From: Anoplolepis gracilipes
Taxonomy: Eukaryota > Arthropoda > Insecta > Hymenoptera > Formicidae
Direction of reading: 5' to 3'
Assembly: GCF_047496725.1 (NCBI RefSeq)
Contig: NC_132973.1
Location: 16,965,733-17,029,732, forward strand
Length of the DNA stretch: 64,000 bases
The position numbers and the translations under genes were made by a program. Every line of letters begins with the position of its first letter. Position 1 is the stretch's first letter. Below are positions 1 to 11,045 of the stretch, piece by piece. Below the pieces are notes generated by a model. The model was given only the letters and a program-made list of their open reading frames with translations, made no database searches and was not told where the DNA came from.

Positions 1-1
1 T

Positions 2-181
2 CTCGTGAATGAAAAGTTTAAACAATTTTGTAACGTTTTGCAACGTAACAATATTACTAATGTAAATGATACTGTGAAAGCGATTCGCGAGAGTGACGCG
101 TTCGATAGTGGATCACTCGTAGATTGCGAATTGTTGGCGTGTGCTATAAATGATATACTTTATGATACTTGTAACAAATAA
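2..181 (+). CDS. C-terminal end of a Maverick late-gene family protein (partial)
   Basis: An open frame enters from the left edge and ends at TAA 179-181 (59 residues). Its layout matches the C-terminal end of the late gene at 36010-36752 in the complete Maverick: a VN/VD-K-F-x-QF segment, then a variable asparagine-rich stretch, then A-I/C-A-S-D-A-F and the end motif V-D-C-E-L-x-A. The shared VDCEL box and its distance from the stop are what I rely on. No function is known to me for this family. It suggests that the left edge of the window is the end of a second, separate Maverick relative. A poly-A-rich stretch follows the stop directly. Confidence 0.6.
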   Translation, partial: LVNEKFKQFCNVLQRNNITNVNDTVKAIRESDAFDSGSLVDCELLACAINDILYDTCNK

Positions 182-439
182 AAAAATAAAAAATTATTAA
201 CATTAATGTTTCTCTTCACACTATTTTATTCTTCTACGACTCTTCCTCCTCCTCGCGCTATCTTAGTCTCAGTCAAACAAAGACGTATACCTTTCATTGG
301 ATCATATGCATAGTCTATTTAGAAAGAGATACTCTATTTAGAAAGAGATGAGATATGAGATCTCGTGTTATATATTTGAGATAAATGCGCGTGGCGCGTG
401 GTTAGTTTTTTCTCTAAGAAAAAGTTTATTACGTGTTCG

Positions 440-500
440 TGTCGCGAGTAAATCTATGCATTGTGCTCGTGTCGCGAGTAAATCTGTGCATTGTGCTTGT
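440..500 (+). repeat. Tandem duplication of ~27 bp upstream of the acidic zinc gene
   Basis: A unit starting gtgtcgcgagtaaatct and ending tgcattgtgct occurs twice in a row, directly before the ATG at 512. It may be a promoter repeat; that is inference. Confidence 0.55.
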
Positions 501-511
501 GTCTTCCGAAT

Positions 512-1047
512 ATGGATGAAAATAATGGTGATGATTATTTAATGATCATTTCTGACGAAGAGGAATCGGACATTGAAGTGCCACTCTTAGAACTATCTAG
601 TGATGATGATGAAAATAATGACAATATTGGAAATATCGGTTTAGATGATATTGAAAATAATGATAATAATATGGACAATTCTGACGAAGAGGGATTGGAC
701 ATTGAAGTGCCACCCTTAGAGGACAGTGATTATGAGAGTGACGAAAGTGTTTTTGTCACTTTCACTTTGTGAGGAAAGAATCTATCGTGATATAGACTTA
801 CCGGAAATTAATTCATATGATGGACTAAAAAGGATGTGTTGCATATATTTTTATTGTGCAACTATAGATGGCACATACTTCTGCGCATCATGTTTTATGA
901 GTGGCGGAACTTTTTGATGAGATTCGTGCTGTGCGGGAACACTCAATTAATATTTTTTCATTAATTCTCGGACTATTTTGTAGCGAGTGTCGAAATCCAT
1001 TATATCAAATATTACCTTGTAATATGTGTCCCATTTGTATAACTTAA
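512..1047 (+). pseudogene. Acidic, cysteine-rich Maverick-associated protein (frameshifted copy)
   Basis: The start is ATG 512. The N-terminal half is strongly acidic, with two copies of a S-D-E-E-x-x-D-I-E-V-P block. The C-terminal part has paired cysteines: FCASC, then FCSEC, then CNMCPIC just before the TAA at 1045-1047. The reading frame changes twice, near 765-775 and near 905-920, so this copy cannot make a single product. The same plan (acidic head, ~60-residue spacer, CxxC knuckles at the end) is seen at 23312-23686 and 39336-39767 inside the complete Maverick. I infer a small zinc-binding regulator, but no family name comes to mind. Confidence 0.6.
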
Positions 1048-1156
1048 GACTTGTGTGTGAATACTACAAAAACTATTATTGTGTAAGTGTCGCACATACA
1101 CCGAGGACTTATGTGTGAAAACATCAAAAACTATTATTGTTACGCATGGGTGCGTG

Positions 1157-1398
1157 ATGTTCCGGGGTCTGAGATCTCGACGTGGAGTATCAGCATTTAT
1201 ACGTGGATATATTCGGCCTCCGCATGCTATTCGAAGAGGAGCCCCTCGTAATGTAAGTATGCGCAAATTTTAAATATTTTTAAAAGTACTAATAAAAAAT
1301 GTTCTTTCCTGTTACAGACGCAACTACTGGGAGCGCCCCTGGCGCCTCGCCCCAACAAACTTAGTTTTTTAAAATTTTTATATCTTTTATATTTTTAA
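1157..1398 (+). CDS. Candidate two-exon small arginine-rich protein (58 aa)
   Basis: ATG 1157 opens a 96-nt exon ending at a consensus donor (gtaagtat from 1253). An acceptor (gttacag ending 1317) restores phase 0 and the frame stops at TAA 1396-1398. Exon 1 encodes a basic peptide with RGLRSRRG and RRGAPRN. Exon 2 is proline-rich (GAPLAPRPNK), followed by an AT-rich tail. It lies just downstream of the acidic zinc gene, and a proline/arginine-rich acceptor exon lies in a comparable place at 38935-38820 in the complete Maverick. It is unrecognised and small, so it could be chance. Confidence 0.35.
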
Positions 1399-2140
1399 AA
1401 ATTTTTATATCTTTTTAAATATTTAATTTTAAATCACACACACACACACACACACACACTTTTTATGTATACACATACACACTTTTTAAATAAAAATGTA
1501 TGTTAAACTTATATATATTTATTACTTATTTCCACCTTCATCATCTATCCCATCCTTCTACCACTGTTTTAGATATAATTAGATAATAAGATATATAATA
1601 AGATAACATTTAACATTCTAAAAAAAACTTAACTACATACAAAAATTATCTTTTTCTCGCGTACGCCTTAGCCTCCGCTATCCTCCTTCCTCTCTATTCT
1701 TTCTCTCGCACCCTATAACACGCTCTCCTTCTCGCTATCCTCCTTTCTCTCTATTCTTTCTCTCGCACCCCATAACACGCTCTCCTTCTCGCTATCCTCC
1801 TTTCTCTCTATTCTTTCTCTCGCACCCATATCTCCTTTTCCTACCATCATGCTCTCCTTTTTCCTACCATCATACTCTCCTTGTTCTACGCTATATAGAA
1901 CGCCTATAGCACCGTCTCCCTCTAACGCGTTGCGAACGCCTATAACACCGTCTCCCTCTACCGCGTTGCGAACGTCTATAGCACCGTCTCTCTCTACCGC
2001 GTTGCGAACGTCTATCGCGTCGTTACCATGGGGATATAAAAATTTATTAATATTAATCTAATTATTTATTGCAAATATACATTACGGATAAACAGAGTGG
2101 GATGAATATTTTATATCTATAACAGTTAACATTCCTCTCT
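1399..2140. repeat. Non-coding: (CA)n and pyrimidine-rich tandem repeats
   Basis: There is a (CA)n run at about 1436-1460. Three copies of a ~58-bp pyrimidine-rich unit (ctcgctatcctcctttctct...) lie at about 1671-1850, and about four copies of a ~40-bp unit with gcgttgcgaacgtctat lie at about 1890-2020. The order (CA)n, then a gap with catctatcccatcc, then the pyrimidine tract mirrors the minus strand of 38.2-38.8 kb, which supports a Maverick right-end origin. I see no gene. Confidence 0.55.
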
Positions 2141-2486
2141 CTCACCATCAGACCTCCGCAATCAGTCGGAGAGGACACTTCCTCAACGTGCGGAACCATA
2201 TGTATACCCCCCCTCAATCAGGGGGTTTTTGGTACCCCTCCCCGGAAATATCAGTACCGGCAGGTGAGTTAAGCGGTTTCCCCCGCTTACCTCACCTCCC
2301 TCAGATCCCTGTCTTAGATTAATTCTCTATATATATCTACTTGTTACTATAAATTAAAATAACTATTAAAAATACATTCATAGTGAAAAAATATATATTA
2401 TAAGGCATATATAAATTGCATATCTTTATAGAAGCATGAATAATCTACTAAACTACGTACTACTAAATATTACTTAATATTTACAG
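2141..2486. other. No feature recognised apart from an acceptor site
   Basis: A GC-rich patch with a gggggt-type inverted motif (about 2160-2290) is followed by AT-rich sequence ending in the acceptor ttacag (2481-2486) used by the DUF4806-like gene. I see no reading frame. Confidence 0.4.
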
Positions 2487-2629
2487 GAAAATACACGAAC
2501 GTTTAGATCGCGTAGAAGCAGAAATGAAGTAAGAATCATATCTAGCCAGACATGCATATCCAAAAGATATTCAGAGAACATCCCGAAAATGTCTTTGAAT
2601 GAGAAGACGTCTTTAGAATGTCCTCTGAA

Positions 2630-2638
2630 CGTCTTTTG
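2630..2638. repeat. Left target-site duplication CGTCTTTTG
   Basis: The same nine bases recur at 8201-8209, directly outside the other end of the palindromic element. Confidence 0.75.
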
Positions 2639-2899
2639 ACCTCTGTGAAGTTGGCATCGCATTTTTTAAAATCGTAAATTTCAGCGAGAGTTCCGTTTGC
2701 ACCCCAAGTAGTTCTACAGTTCTTGATAGGTTTTAGAAATAGTTCCGGCGAAATACCATAAAAAATGGCATTTTGAAAATATGAGGTGGTGCTAACTTCT
2801 CGTGGCACCGCAACATGCGAAAAATAGCATTTAAATCATGCTATCTTATAATTCTCGAAGAGTTCTATAGTTCCTGATACTTTTTAACAGTGGTTCTGA

Positions 2900-3250
2900 C
2901 CGTTAAATATTAAAAAAAATTTTTTTTTAACTCGAAAACGGCACCTCATTTTTCGATAAAAGTGGTCAAAACTTTTTTGTTCTTGGTTCTACAGATTCGA
3001 GCCTTAATAACTTTCGAGAGAACTCGTCGGGGTGCAAACGGAACTGTCATCAGAACGCCAGAAATGCGAAAAAAATTTCACCCCCTTAGGGACTTAGAAA
3101 TTTTCGGACGCGTATAACTAAAAATGGTCATAACTTTTTTGTTCTTGGTTCTACAGCTTCGAGCCTTCATAACTTTCGAGAGAACTCGTCGGGGTGCAAA
3201 CGGAACTCTCATCAGAACGCCGGAATTGCGAAAAAAATTTTACTCCTCCA
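2900..3250. repeat. Subterminal direct repeats of the palindrome, left arm
   Basis: Two ~130-bp units contain ttttttgttcttggttctac and actcgtcggggtgcaaacgg. Mirror copies lie at about 7585-7935. A further shorter match (gggtgcaaacggaactctcg) lies near the arm tip. These may be transposase-binding repeats; that is inference. Confidence 0.65.
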
Positions 3251-3721
3251 GGAACGTAGGAAATTTTTGCCAATCTTAGGTACTACATTTAAAAAATAAA
3301 CTAAAATCTATCTTTAAATCTTAAAAATAATATATATCAAAATAATGAAAATAAAAATTTTTAACTAAGAGATAACATAGTTATAATCTAAATCTATATT
3401 GCGTACTACTCTTACATGCTAATTTAAAATATTAAAATTTATTTATCTAATCTTTGGTATTAAATTTAAGAACTAAAATCTATCGTAAATTCTTTAAATC
3501 TTAAAAATAATATTAGTTAAAATATAATAGAAATAGGAGTTAATACTAATTATGAAATTTTTTTAATTTTTTTTAGAATTTTGAATATTATAAAAAATTT
3601 TTTTTAAATTTTATGTTTGATTGGTATCTATACCTACTGAAATGTTATGGTTTTAAAATTAAATAAAACTTAAATTCTGCAATTTTAAACAATCAAAATA
3701 ATAAAATAAAATCGTAAATAT

Positions 3722-5316
3722 TTAGTCACATCTCACATATAGAATCACATGAGGATTTATTATCTGGGTAGATTTTGCAATCATGCGCTTCTTTTGCAGA
3801 TCATCATATTCGTACCATCGCGTACCTGCAAGTGCAAAAGCGCTATAATGTCCATTTTTATCACTGTATTGTATGTAGTTTACTATACCTATCAAAATAT
3901 AATTTATGTTATTCAAAACAATAGTTTTCGCTAATGAATTTAGATCATGCCTAATGTCCAGTCGTCGATTAGTATATTTATGATTTGTAAATATGGATGT
4001 GTCAATTATTATATGTTTTCCGTAGGTAATATTATATTCTGCTGCGGCATTACATGTACGACATTTTGATTTCAAATCTTTTGCGTCGTCAATAGCTTTT
4101 TGTATATATTGTAAACCTTCTTGTAAGAGTACGTCTACGTTGATACTGCACGTAATTGTCTGACGAGTATTTACAACATTGCAAGAGCAAGATTTGTTGT
4201 AAGTACAACTCGGTTCGTTATTGAACAGATATTCTGCTAAATGAGCAGCGTTACAATTTGCATTTAATCGTTTAATACCACGAGTGTACGTCGTTAAAGC
4301 ATCGTTAAAGAGAGATAAATGTTGTAAAATTGTAGCGCGTTAATTATAACGTATCGATAATAATCTGCCATGTTCCAATATAGATTTTGCGAATTGGAAA
4401 ATATCATTCGAGGATGAATTAATTGTATCGCGATATGTTGCATGGGTTACGATTCCACTGATAACAAGTTGTAAAATGGAATCGAAAGCACATGTTTCTT
4501 GAAGATTAATAATTAATTTTCCTTGTTTTACAGGCTTACACTTGCTGTCGTTAATAATAAGTGGTAGATTTAAAGGAAGACTTACTGTTTTTTATGAAAT
4601 CCCATTCAGAACATTTGTCTAAATAAGACGGTTTGGTCCGTTTCTTTGGAACATTTTGTTGCGAACATTCGACAATATTAGATGAGCTTGTCAAACCGTG
4701 CCAGTTCTCACATACATTCCAAACATCATCCTTTTCATTTAAATTATTTAATTTACTGAGATTTATTTCAGATAAACTCAGGCTTGTCTCGTGTAAATCT
4801 GCGACGTATTCAGTGTCAATACTTTTTACTGAAATTTCTGATGTACTTTTAAAACTGTCAATTATGTCTGAAATATTTTGTAAAGGTGGTTCTTTATATT
4901 TATTATTTTCATCTTCAGATTTTTTTGTATTCTTTGTCTATGCTAAGTGTACTTGAATTAGTTATATCATTTTTACTAAAATCGTCATGTGTGATGTTTT
5001 GCTCACTTGACGTGAGTAATGTGTTATTTGATATATTTATATTTGATATATCTTTTTTATTAGAGGCTAAGGTAATTTTTGCATCCAGAAGATCCAAATG
5101 TTGTATGACAAATTTGTCGACTCTCATGGGAAGTTGACCCTTAAACCCTCGACTTTTCATATCTGAGAATTCTGCCTCGATTGCAGAAGAAGTAGCAATT
5201 TCGCCAGATCTTTTAAAAAATGGTCGCATTACACCGATCCATACAGGTATATATGGCAATAAACGTATTTTCATTTGTTTCGCAAATTCTGGGTTGTAAC
5301 ACGCATTTATAATATT
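3722..5316 (-). pseudogene. Left-arm copy of the transposon gene 3' half (transposase tail plus C19-like domain)
   Basis: Mirror image of 5518-7112 with the same stop and frameshift layout. An open frame at 5460-4915 (minus) runs from the unique spacer into the arm, but its first ~45 codons belong to the spacer and not to the transposase. Everything said about the right-arm copy applies here. Confidence 0.7.
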
Positions 5317-5409
5317 TTTGTATACACACATTTTTGAAATGATATGAATATTAAAATAAAAACAATTGTAAATAATGATACAAACGAAGAAGTTTCTTAA
5401 CCTTCTATC

Positions 5410-7112
5410 AATAATTTTAATAACTACGAAAGAAACTCCGATATTACTGATTGGACACATTGGAGTGATTCTGTTTTAAAATTTGCATAAAAAATCGCCG
5501 AAGAATCGGCATATGGCAATATTATAAATGCGTGTTACAACCCAGAATTTGCGAAACAAATGAAAATACGTTTATTGCCATATATACCTGTATGGATCGG
5601 TGTAATGCGACCATTTTTTAAAAGATCTGGCGAAATTGCTACTTCTTCTGCAATCGAGGCAGAATTCTCAGATATGAAAAGTCGAGGGTTTAAGGGTCAA
5701 CTTCCCATGAGAGTCGACAAATTTGTCATACAACATTTGGATCTTCTGGATGCAAAAATTACCTTAGCCTCTAATAAAAAAGATATATCAAATATAAATA
5801 TATCAAATAACACATTACTCACGTCAAGTGAGCAAAACATCACACATGACGATTTTAGTAAAAATGATATAACTAATTCAAGTACACTTAGCATAGACAA
5901 AGAATACAAAAAAATCTGAAGATGAAAATAATAAATATAAAGAACCACCTTTACAAAATATTTCAGACATAATTGACAGTTTTAAAAGTACATCAGAAAT
6001 TTCAGTAAAAAGTATTGACACTGAATACGTCGCAGATTTACACGAGACAAGCCTGAGTTTATCTGAAATAAATCTCAGTAAATTAAATAATTTAAATGAA
6101 AAGGATGATGTTTGGAATGTATGTGAGAACTGGCACGGTTTGACAAGCTCATCTAATATTGTCGAATGTTCGCAACAAAATGTTCCAAAGAAACGGACCA
6201 AACCGTCTTATTTAGACAAATGTTCTGAATGGGATTTCATAAAAAACAGTAAGTCTTCCTTTAAATCTACCACTTATTATTAACGACAGCAAGTGTAAGC
6301 CTGTAAAACAAGGAAAATTAATTATTAATCTTCAAGAAACATGTGCTTTCGATTCCATTTTACAACTTGTTATCAGTGGAATCGTAACCCATGCAACATA
6401 TCGCGATACAATTAATTCATCCTCGAATGATATTTTCCAATTCGCAAAATCTATATTGGAACATGGCAGATTATTATCGATACGTTATAATTAACGCGCT
6501 ACAATTTTACAACATTTATCTCTCTTTAACGATGCTTTAACGACGTACACTCGTGGTATTAAACGATTAAATGCAAATTGTAACGCTGCTCATTTAGCAG
6601 AATATCTGTTCAATAACGAACCGAGTTGTACTTACAACAAATCTTGCTCTTGCAATGTTGTAAATACTCGTCAGACAATTACGTGCAGTATCAACGTAGA
6701 CGTACTCTTACAAGAAGGTTTACAATATATACAAAAAGCTATTGACGACGCAAAAGATTTGAAATCAAAATGTCGTACATGTAATGCCGCAGCAGAATAT
6801 AATATTACCTACGGAAAACATATAATAATTGACACATCCATATTTACAAATCATAAATATACTAATCGACGACTGGACATTAGGCATGATCTAAATTCAT
6901 TAGCGAAAACTATTGTTTTGAATAACATAAATTATATTTTGATAGGTATAGTAAACTACATACAATACAGTGATAAAAATGGACATTATAGCGCTTTTGC
7001 ACTTGCAGGTACGCGATGGTACGAATATGATGATCTGCAAAAGAAGCGCATGATTGCAAAATCTACCCAGATAATAAATCCTCATGTGATTCTATATGTG
7101 AGATGTGACTAA
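5410..7112 (+). pseudogene. Transposase C-terminal part with a ubiquitin-specific-protease-like domain (5'-truncated, broken)
   Basis: Coding sense enters from the spacer near 5410, has TAA at 5488-5490, and continues through 5560-5919 (RLLPYIPVWIGVMRPFF, IEAEFSDMKSRGFKGQLPMR, FVIQHLDLLD), a segment I associate with insect transposases. A frameshift in an A-run near 5910 leads to a linker ending near 6283. The last frame (about 6250-7112, one stop near 6493) looks like a C19 peptidase: a Cys box QETCAFDSILQLV near 6335, CxxC knuckles (SCSCN, KCRTC), and a His box GHYSAFALAGTRWYEYDD near 6985, ending VILYVR. Its role might be to process the transposase or counter host ubiquitin marks; that is inference. 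The 5' half of the gene, with the DDE catalytic core, is missing. Confidence 0.6.
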
Positions 7113-8200
7113 ATATTTACGATTTTATTTTATTATTTTGATTGTTTAAAATTGCAGAATTTAAGTTTTATTTAATTTTAAAACCATAACATTTCAGTAG
7201 GTATAGATACCAATCAAACATAAAATTTAAAAAAAATTTTTTATAATATTCAAAATTCTAAAAAAAATTAAAAAAATTTCATAATTAGTATTAACTCCTA
7301 TTTCTATTATATTTTAACTAATATTATTTTTAAGATTTAAAGAATTTACGATAGATTTTAGTTCTTAAATTTAATACCAAAGATTAGATAAATAAATTTT
7401 AATATTTTAAATTAGCATGTAAGAGTAGTACGCAATATAGATTTAGATTATAACTATGTTATCTCTTAGTTAAAAATTTTTATTTTCATTATTTTGATAT
7501 ATATTATTTTTAAGATTTAAAGATAGATTTTAGTTTATTTTTTAAATGTAGTACCTAAGATTGGCAAAAATTTCCTACGTTCCTGGAGGAGTAAAATTTT
7601 TTTCGCAATTCCGGCGTTCTGATGAGAGTTCCGTTTGCACCCCGACGAGTTCTCTCGAAAGTTATGAAGGCTCGAAGCTGTAGAACCAAGAACAAAAAAG
7701 TTATGACCATTTTTAGTTATACGCGTCCGAAAATTTCTAAGTCCCTAAGGGGGTGAAATTTTTTTCGCATTTCTGGCGTTCTGATGACAGTTCCGTTTGC
7801 ACCCCGACGAGTTCTCTCGAAAGTTATTAAGGCTCGAATCTGTAGAACCAAGAACAAAAAAGTTTTGACCACTTTTATCGAAAAATGAGGTGCCGTTTTC
7901 GAGTTAAAAAAAAATTTTTTTTAATATTTAACGGTCAGAACCACTGTTAAAAAGTATCAGGAACTATAGAACTCTTCGAGAATTATAAGATAGCATGATT
8001 GATGATAAATGCTATTTTTCGCATGTTGCGGTGCCACGAGAAGTTAGCACCACCTCATATTTTCAAAATGCCATTTTTTATGGTATTTCGCCGGAACTAT
8101 TTCTAAAACCTATCAAGAACTGTAGAACTACTTGGGGTGCAAACGGAACTCTCGCTGAAATTTACGATTTTAAAAAATGCGATGCCAACTTCACAGAGGC

Positions 8201-8209
8201 CGTCTTTTG
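8201..8209. repeat. Right target-site duplication CGTCTTTTG
   Basis: Perfect match to 2630-2638. Confidence 0.75.
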
Positions 8210-9062
8210 GGTATGTATGCTGTCAAGATGTTAATATCATATTTATTAATACACTGGCATACAGTGACATTTTCATTGTATGTGCGTGCGTGCGCGCATG
8301 CGTATACTGATTTGTTTTCACATTTTATTTACAGACGAGTGAATTCTAATCTAGACAAAATCTTAAGATGCGTCCAAGATCGTCATTGCGCACCACGGAA
8401 ACCGGCTATCTTCCCCATAGCATCACTCCGAACATGGATGCTTTTGAAAGGATCGATGAAGATGGATATTCCAACGCCGTAAGTGAAAAGAGAAATTGTA
8501 CTTATTTTTATATACAACTGCATTTATCTTCTTCGATACATAGGTAAATTATTTCTGCTACATCGGTGGTTTTTCAATTTGAGAGAAGCTGTGAACGTCT
8601 GTCTGAAGGAAAGTTTAAAGGATTCCATTACGCCGTCTTTTATTTGGTGGAGACGTGCAGGACACCTGTCGTTATATGATACTCGTCTTATCATGGCGAT
8701 TTATGGTACGAGTACGAAATCGATTAAGATATTTATTTCCGCATAGTTGTTGGTATTACTTTGCATGTCGTTAACGATGCAATTTGTGTTTATTTTTTTA
8801 GAGGGTGTGTGCCAAAACAAACATTTTGAGAAGCCAACGCGTTCTGAATTTCAAGCGCAAATGCGGGAGGCGCTGAGAATGTCGAAGGAGAGACATAGGA
8901 GCAGATCACGCAAGAATATTGTTGCACGTGACGGCGGCGCAAAGAATCAGCGGGACCGACGAAACCTATGGAACGACGAGTGGTCGAACGAAGAAAATAC
9001 GGATCAAGAACCTTTAAACGATTAGAAAAAGTATGTAATAACTTTGATTTATTTATTTCTTA

Positions 9063-9198
9063 GGTCCGATGGCACCAACGTTATTTTGGCTTTAAACGAG
9101 ACTTAAATATGTCTGTCTTTATTTATTTAGAAAGAAAGATAAAGATAGACACATGTTTAATTCTCGCTTAAATCTAAAATAATGTCGGTGTCCTTATT
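9063..9198. repeat. Hairpin MITE-like palindrome
   Basis: Imperfect inverted halves of about 60 bp (ccgatggcaccaacgttatt against aataatgtcggtgtcc) are centred near 9128. No coding sequence. Confidence 0.55.
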
Positions 9199-9694
9199 TA
9201 TTTTAATTCTCTTGCAATTTTGTCATAATTTTGTATAACTTTTTATGTACATCTTTAGATAATACAGAAACTGAAACAAGATGCTGTCATACGAAGGATC
9301 GAGGATATAGGTTTGACTTGGTCCTACAAGTGCTGGAAAGCGTTTGATTTTTTAATTTAAAATAAATAATTCTCTTTTTTATATTTACTTACGTAAGCTT
9401 TACTTATTTTTTATTTTAAATTTTATTTTCATGAATTTTTTTATTTGCATTTTATTTTTTTATGAATTTCTTATTTGAATTTTCCTTTTATTTTAACTGA
9501 CTTTATTTTAACTAATTGAAGCGCTTTCAAAAACACTTGTAGCATCAAATCGAACGCAAATAGAAAAAATAAGATCGAAAAGGAAAGAAGAACGAAGAAG
9601 ATGCAATTGAAGACCTATTAATATATTCTTTACGTGACTAGTGGATTCAACGGCATATATTATATATAACATTTCTATATTTTCTATACTGTAA
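9199..9694. other. No feature recognised
   Basis: AT-rich spacer without a reading frame or clear repeat. Confidence 0.35.
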
Positions 9695-9696
9695 AA

Positions 9697-9793
9697 AAGT
9701 GAAGCCGGATATGATTAAAATAAATAGCTGTTTTATGTGTTCATTCCACTTATAAAACAACTATCTATCTCAGTTTTATTCGGTTTCACTTGC
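9697..9793. repeat. Short palindromic repeat
   Basis: The arms aagtgaagccggatatgatt and the reverse complement of attcggtttcactt pair with a few mismatches around a centre near 9745. Confidence 0.5.
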
Positions 9794-9808
9794 TGGATAG
9801 AATTCTTA

Positions 9809-9810
<2 letters not shown>

Positions 9811-9858
<48 letters not shown>
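9811..9858. repeat. (TA)n microsatellite
   Basis: About 24 uninterrupted TA units. Confidence 0.9.
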
Positions 9859-9862
<4 letters not shown>

Positions 9863-10368
9863 CGTTGAGTAGGTCACATCTCTCCCAAGAAGAGCAAACG
9901 GTACTTTTCAGTACCTTTTTTATTTATCCAAGTTGGATCATCCAGATTTCGCAATAATCGGCATTTTTCAGCGCAAAAATTTTAACAGGAACTATCTCCC
10001 ACATATATAAATCGGTACTTTTTAGTGCTAGACACTTTTCTTTTCTCGATATTAATATTATAATCGTAACGCTCTTCATAGTGTTCTACGACTATAATAT
10101 TAATATTATCAAAGTTTTCTCGTATATATTTTATATCGTGTGTCGCAAATACAAATAAATAAGTATAGTTTTTTTTTAAAAATATATACTCATTTATTTG
10201 AAAATATTGACACGCGCGATAAAAAAATATTACAGCGTGAAATTATGTGAATTGTGTACCGTATTAATTTTTAATTTTCTGTTCTGTTTAGGTTTATCAA
10301 AATGCGCTCATCGGAAAATCCAACAATCCGGCTGTCACACATCGTCTCTGCATATACACTTAAATTAG

Positions 10369-10636
10369 AACAAATTTGGTTGGATGCACTAGTGCGCACT
10401 GGTACACATTAAAGCATTATCGTACACAAATTTACAATATAAATATAAGTAATTAAAATACATTAAGATAATTGTAGTAGTATACATATTTTTCTTCTTA
10501 GTATTGGGTAATAATAATAATAATAATAGTTGTAAAAATTGTTTTGTTTTTTTAATTACTTATTGTTAATGTAAATTTTTGTATGATAATCTTTGTGTGT
10601 ATCAGTGCGCATTAGTGCAATCCAACCGAATTTGCT
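10369..10636. repeat. TIR MITE (~270 bp)
   Basis: Inverted ends of about 40 bp: caaatttggttggatgcact and agtgcgcactggtacaca on the left, and the complement (tgtgtatcagtgcgcattag, tgcaatccaaccgaatttg) on the right. The interior is AT-rich and non-coding. Superfamily unknown. Confidence 0.65.
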
Positions 10637-11040
10637 ATATATAAATAGCACATAAGCATTCAATACACATAAACAATTTTCCCGTTCTTTAAACACTAAA
10701 ACAATTAAAATTAGATTTAATTTCAATTATAGATTAATTAGATTAATTAGATTATATTTTATTTTAATTAATATTAATTTTAATTGTACGTGAGAATTTT
10801 ATATTTATTATATTGTATAATCTCTTTTGTAAATATAGTTATAATTTAGTAAAATTAGATAGATAAATAGAGAGAGCGCAGTAGAATATATAATAGTAAA
10901 ATATATTATAAAAATTATTAATAAAAATATTGTAATAAATTTTTAATTTTTTGCATTTTATCTTAATTTAAATAAAAAAAAATAATCTAGAGGATAACCC
11001 TTTAAATATATTTAAATGTCCCATTTTTATAAATGGTCTA
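10637..11040. other. No feature recognised
   Basis: Very AT-rich, no frame and no repeat beyond short T/A runs. Confidence 0.35.
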
Positions 11041-11045
11041 AAGCA

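Larger units (their letters stand above)
2639..8200. mobile_element. 5.56-kb near-perfect palindromic (fold-back) transposon
   Basis: The arms 2639-5316 and 5518-8200 are reverse complements and surround a 201-bp unique spacer (5317-5517). Positions pair with a constant sum of 10834 over most of the arms, changing to 10839 outward of a 5-bp insertion near 7998 (gatga). The ends read (A/G)CCTCTGTGAAGTTGGC. A 9-bp direct repeat, CGTCTTTTG, flanks the element at 2630-2638 and 8201-8209. Both arms carry the same 3' half of a transposon gene; the 5' half is absent. The target duplication means the palindrome moved as a unit, or that a normal element was rearranged in place. A 9-bp duplication fits Mutator-like elements, but the superfamily is not proven. 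An assembly artefact should be excluded. Confidence 0.8.
2487..9025 (+). pseudogene. DUF4806-like protein gene, decayed, with a transposon in an intron
   Basis: Four exons fit by splice site and phase: 2487-2528 (a KIHERLDRVEAEMK-type coiled coil), 8335-8478, 8544-8705 (an REAVNVCLKESLKDSITPSF block) and 8802-9025 (FEKPTRSEFQAQMREAL, then a basic tail and TAG 9023-9025). Donors are gtaaga (2529), gtaagt (8479) and gtacga (8706). The block order, with a leucine-rich GG...REAV segment, an aromatic W-W segment and a basic C-terminus, is what I know as the DUF4806 pattern common in ant genomes; its function is unknown. Exon 8335-8478 changes frame in its middle, and exon 8544-8705 has a frame change in a T-run near 8567. 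A 5.56-kb palindromic element occupies intron 2529-8334. The family assignment is from memory of its pattern. Confidence 0.55.

Noticed and set aside
1012..1266. 84-codon minus ORF opposite the acidic-zinc relic
   Set aside because: Shadow of plus-strand coding and of the small spliced gene.
2542..2808. Frame reading from the palindrome arm into the flank
   Set aside because: It crosses the transposon border at 2639 and so is accidental; its mirror at 7995-8234 ends differently.
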